From NCBI RefSeq assembly GCF_036785885.1, contig NC_092312.1:22586001-22650000 (forward strand): 64,000 nucleotides of DNA, in the 5' to 3' direction. The notes under the pieces were generated by a model that did not search any database, was not told the DNA's origin, and saw only the letters and a program-made list of their open reading frames with translations. How positions within the stretch are numbered: position 1 is the stretch's first letter; each line of letters begins with the position of its first letter. Both the position numbers and the translations under genes were made by a program. Shown here piece after piece: positions 60,110 through 64,000 of this stretch. Source of the DNA: Coffea arabica. Taxonomy: Eukaryota; Streptophyta; Magnoliopsida; Gentianales; Rubiaceae.

Positions 60110-60531
60110 AATTAATTTATTTAAATAAATGAATATTTATTTATAGCCATTTAATAAATGGATATGGACATATCTAATTGTGAGTCACTTAAAATTTTAA
60201 TTATTTTTTTTTCTATTTTTTAGCATATTATTTGACAAAAAATAGCAGTACTTTATTGTTCTTAGATTGGTAAGAAAATTCAAATTTGTTTGCTTAACGT
60301 TCACTAAAAGTTGAGTTTAAATTTATAATTATTTTTAAATTGATATAAATGGGTGAGTCGAGTTAACCCACAACCCATCAATTATATGGATTTTATTGGA
60401 TACCCATTTCGACCATTTGAAAATTAATGAACTGGTTTGGGCGGGTAATTGGTGGGCGAATTTGGACGGATCAACACAATTGAATTGTGATTGACACCTC
60501 TAGTTACCGTTACCTGTGATTGACACCTCTA
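60110..60531. repeat. MITE-like sequence ending TTGACACCTCTA, end duplicated
   Basis: The wording 'gataCCCATTTCGACC...GGCGGGTAATTGG...' and the ending GATTGACACCTCTA (60489-60502) are of the hAT-like MITE type whose inverted end is TAGAGGTGTCAATC. The ending appears a second time at 60517-60531. The left border was not found. Confidence 0.4.
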
Positions 60532-61234
60532 ATTGAATTGTGAAAGAAAGAAAAAAAAAATCATAGAGAAGAGCACGAGTCTTTCCTCTTTTACTTAATT
60601 TGCTTCTTCCGGTTAATCTCCTTCATTCTTCCTCAAATCAATGCTACCATTTCTGCTTATCAGTTGGAGAAGACAAAGATACATCGAATAAAGACCGTTC
60701 AAACTAAATTTTCCATTCAACTTGTTGAATTTTAGGTGGGGTGCAAAAAAGACAAGAACACGCCTTCTTCAATTAAAAATGCATGAACGTGTGCATGCGA
60801 AAAAAAGAAGTTGGTAAATTCATCTTCGACGCAAAAAAGGGTGCTGCTGCAAAATAATTTTCATGTGGTTTTTGTCACCAAGGAAGATGACAACATTGAA
60901 TCAACCCAGGCACACATGAGCCCTGACAGGGAAATAATAATAATGTACTGTGTTATCGTTGTTTTCTCTCTCTCTCTCTCGGATCTTTGTACAGTGTTTT
61001 GGTTATTGAAGACCAGGACTTATGCCGCTAGTAGTTCTTCTTCTTGTTACAATTTTCAAGAAATCTGTAAAATTATACTGTACTGCTACTACTAGTAGAG
61101 TCGGTGGATCCGGAAAACATTCTACATCCGAAATTTGTATATAGTATATAGTATATACTGCTGGGGTTACAGTACACATGGGTAACATGCTAGTGGCCCC
61201 ATGCTGGTTTAAAAAGAAGGGTCGGCCTACCGAA
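60532..61234. other. Intergenic, no supported gene
   Basis: The plus frame at 60811-61095 (94 codons) lacks recognisable motifs and is AT-rich throughout. There is a CT repeat at 60965-60980. Confidence 0.4.
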
Positions 61235-61365
61235 GATTATTTGACTGTTTTTCATCGAAAAATTATGTCGTTTTTCGTAATTATATTTTTTTATTATTTT
61301 TTTTTCTCACATACATCAAATCGTTACAGTAAATTTTTCATGAAAAATACAATCCAAACACGACG
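61235..61365. mobile_element. MITE related to 5829-5974
   Basis: Carries TTTTTCATCGAAAAATTATG, TCGTTTTTCGTAATTATATT and TCGTTACAGTAAATTTTTCA in the same order as the MITE at 5829. The right end on the minus strand is CGTGTTTGGATTGTATTTT. Borders are approximate. Confidence 0.5.
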
Positions 61366-61384
61366 CGTTTGCTGGCCAAGTAGT

Positions 61385-62760
61385 CAATTTGTCAAGTGAT
61401 GTTTTTCTTTTTACTTCATCCCTGGCGGGGTGACACTTTGCAGAGATGGAATTGGTGGAACTTTTCCCCTTTTCCTTGAGCTATGAATCCCTCTTGTGTG
61501 GTGAATGTGATGTTGACGAGTGCTAATGAATCCACTAATAAATCAATCATGAGATTAGTGTTTAATGACTATACTACTACAATTGTGAGCGTCGATAGCG
61601 TGGCGCTTTTTCTTTTCATGGTACACTGCTACTTTCTTTTGATAGAAAGATCGGAATTTTTTTATTTATATCAGCTTCAAGAGCAGAAATAACAAAATAA
61701 GGTAGAGAGTCATTTCATGTACAAGAAATATGGAATTGATAATGCATGTTTAGTTAAAAGGCGAGCAATTTTATTGTTATTTCTAAAAAAAAAGCGGAGA
61801 AATTATGCAGGTGAGAAATGACATCTCCAATAAGAATACCAGAACGAGAATCATATGGTTCAAAACTTTCAATCATCTCGACGACGCTTTGAGAGTCAAC
61901 TTCAAGAACAACCGGTTGCAGATTCATGGTACAGTTCTTTTATCAAGCAAAAATTGCTTTGATCACTCTAATTCTAATTTTCGTACAATATGTTACTGAA
62001 AAAAAAACACACACACACATTCTTATACGCTAAAATACACTAATTTTACAAGTACAAATAATTAACCTACTAATTGGAGGCATGCCGCCAATCGATGTTT
62101 TTCTTTTTACTTAATTCTTGCGTGACAATTTGCAGTTTTAGAATTGGTGGAATTTTTTTTTTTGCTTTTTTACCTCGAGAGATATTAATCCTTCTTGTTT
62201 GGTGATGCTGAGGAGTACTAATGAACCCAATAATAAACTAATCATGAGATTAGTGCAAACTTTGTTTAATCAGTGTGTTAATAATTTTCGCTTATATCAT
62301 AAATATATTTTTTTCAATCACCATTTTTATCTTTTCAAATTCCAACCACTCTTTCTTCCCACATACATCATATCACATAGAGTGGTACAATATTTTTTTT
62401 TTCAAATAATTCTCTATCCAAGCGTATTACAATTGTGAAAATTTCTTTCTTGACATCATTTACTGTTATAATTAAAAACAGTTAAATCGTTTGAATTCTA
62501 ATTTTCATGCAATATGTTGGTGAAAAAGACTTTCCATTATTATAAAATGCATAAATTTTTCTGGCAAAGCGGTTGACCTAGTGGATAAAGAGTTAATTTG
62601 TCAACGGTTGATTTTCGTTATACCTAATTATTGGGTGACACTTGGAAGTGTTAAGAGTTGGTGCAGCATTTTGTTTTTCTTCCATAAGATACGGTGATGT
62701 TGACGAGTAGTGATGGACCCAATAATAAGTTAATCATGGGATTAGTGCTAAACTATTTGA
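61385..62760 (+). repeat. Degenerate tandem repeat, three units of about 500-700 bp
   Basis: Landmarks recur in order. GATGTTTTTCTTTTTACTT occurs at about 61399 and 62095, with a weaker version near 62608. TTGAC/GAGGAGT then CAATCATGAGATTAGTG occurs at about 61545, 62240 and 62735. ATTCTAATTTTCxTxCAATATGTT occurs at about 61971 and 62493. Divergence is high, so this is an old duplication. No gene is carried. Confidence 0.7.
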
Positions 62761-64000
62761 TTGATGTGGTTTATTTGGTGGCTGGAATCATGATCCTAGT
62801 GTTTCTTTTCAATCACCAGTGAGATAAATGGACTAGCCTATGATTATTTTACTTGGCTGTCATTTAATTTCCATCAACTCAAACGTGAGCAAGGAAAGAT
62901 TGTATTAGCCCTTCTAGAACTTAGCCTTCTGTTGATTCATTATTCTTTTGAGAAGAACAATCAAAAGTATACTCCTTGAGCTGTTGACACGACCAAATTG
63001 TTACTTTCAAGGCACTGATTTTCACGAGCACCCTGATCTGGACGGAACGGTTGGTGGCGGTTTTGTGTAGTTTGCACAGTATATAATTTTTTTTGCATAC
63101 GACGTAACTTTATTTGGATCATGCATAATTTTAGAATAAATTTTTGTAAATTCCGCACATATTATCAAAATTGAGATACAAGAAATGATTTGAACTGTAT
63201 AAATTTTTTTGATCAAATCATGATCGCGAACTGTCTGAAACGATTGTCTCTTACAACCATCCCGCCCCTCCTCCTCCGATGGAGACACCTCGTCTAAAAT
63301 TTATTCTTGTAAAAGTTAAAAAGTAGTGCCCACCACCTATACATAGAGACAAGTTAGGTATTAGGGTAAAATACTTTAAAAAGTAAAAGTAACTCAAAAA
63401 GTGTGAAGTAATGAAGTCTTATCGAGCATTAATGACCAGAAGTCGTTTGATCAAATAATATAGGAGTTCTATTTAATTTGCATTACCATTTAGTTGGGAG
63501 AATAGTAGGATTTTATTTTAAATTTTTTTTCTAATAAGAGAGGGATGTAATTTATGAAACAGGAAAGGGGCAGGAATTCAGAACTGCAGGACCTCTACCT
63601 AAGAGAACAATAGGTTTGGTCTGATGGAAAATTACTAAGTTATTTTTTCACCAAATTTTTGCACTATAAAAAGGAAAAACAAAATCAGCTCTAGTCACCT
63701 ATGAGAACTTTTTTAGAGATTCTAGAGAGAGGGGGTTTGCGTTGTATGATAAGCGAGAAAAGAGCATATGAATTGCGAAGTTTTGAATTCAAAACCTCAT
63801 ACTTGAAAAAAGAAATTCTCTTCTTATTAGTTTATGAATTGCTATTATTTATAGGAGTTTGCCATATATTTAATCCAAGAACTGGCGGACCTATAAAAAC
63901 ATAATCGTCACTTGATTACTTGTGAGCATAACGGTAAGTTGATCCTCGCCTGCGATTAATTTATGGTAGACTTGGAATTTTTTTAGAGTCAAAAGCTTAA
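62761..64000. other. Intergenic to window end
   Basis: AT-rich, with reading frames under 90 codons and no recognisable family. The plus frame at 63701-63904 is likely chance. Confidence 0.4.

Noticed and set aside
60811..61095. Plus-strand frame of 94 codons
   Set aside because: AT-rich, no motif, no splice partner or promoter evidence.
62560..62640. Possible tRNA-like sequence around 'gcggttgacctagtggataaa'
   Set aside because: The arms do not pair as a cloverleaf, and the stretch belongs to the degenerate tandem repeat.
1..64000. A new multi-gene system, gene cluster or CRISPR-like array
   Set aside because: The host genes are unrelated singletons, the repeats are transposon or microsatellite in kind, and no regularly spaced repeat-spacer pattern was seen.

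Overview
This is nuclear DNA of a flowering plant, most likely a eudicot. It is AT-rich, the genes have many GT-AG introns, and repeats dominate. I cannot prove the species from the sequence; an asterid such as a Rubiaceae member is possible, but that is only a guess. Nothing here looks bacterial, organellar or viral.

Four protein-coding host genes and one transposon gene can be reconstructed exon by exon. (1) 537-4392, minus strand: a four-exon Mutator-like (MULE/MuDR) transposase of about 1141 residues whose frame is open throughout. (2) 19338-20646, plus: a two-exon type III polyketide synthase of 382 residues of the anther-specific LAP6/PKSA type, used for sporopollenin in pollen walls. 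(3) 21940-27696, plus: an eight-exon alpha/beta-hydrolase of 498 residues with a GHSKGG nucleophile elbow. (4) 30910-46212, plus: a 19-exon, 897-residue HUB1-type BRE1 ubiquitin ligase for histone H2B, with long coiled coils and a C-terminal C3HC4 RING. (5) 56270-57205, minus: an intronless AP2/ERF factor of the DREB A-4 (TINY-like) type. The four host genes do not form a pathway; they are separate neighbours, as is usual in plants.

The rest is mobile DNA and intergenic sequence. From 4.7 to 18.6 kb there are insertions inside insertions. A 5.9-kb element with 9-bp target duplications (7000-12947) holds a 4.2-kb TG...CA solo-LTR-like element (8381-12611), which itself holds a hAT-like element with an 8-bp duplication (11171-12051). 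A second copy of the same hAT-like family (13904-17886) is split by a 3.1-kb solo LTR with a 5-bp duplication (14470-17587). The duplications are readable in the sequence, so the order of events can be worked out. A polypurine/polypyrimidine foldback element lies at 7454-8308. Smaller TIR elements occur between genes and inside HUB1 introns.

From 46.2 to 56.3 kb and from 57.2 to 64 kb I find no further convincing genes, only MITE-like elements, SINE-like pieces, homopolymer tracts and a degenerate tandem repeat at 61.4-62.8 kb. I found no convincing tRNA, rRNA, CRISPR array or gene cluster that would make a new biological system. The most noteworthy items are the intact MULE transposase gene, the datable nested insertions, a possible poison exon in the hydrolase gene, and a 211-bp triplication in a HUB1 intron.
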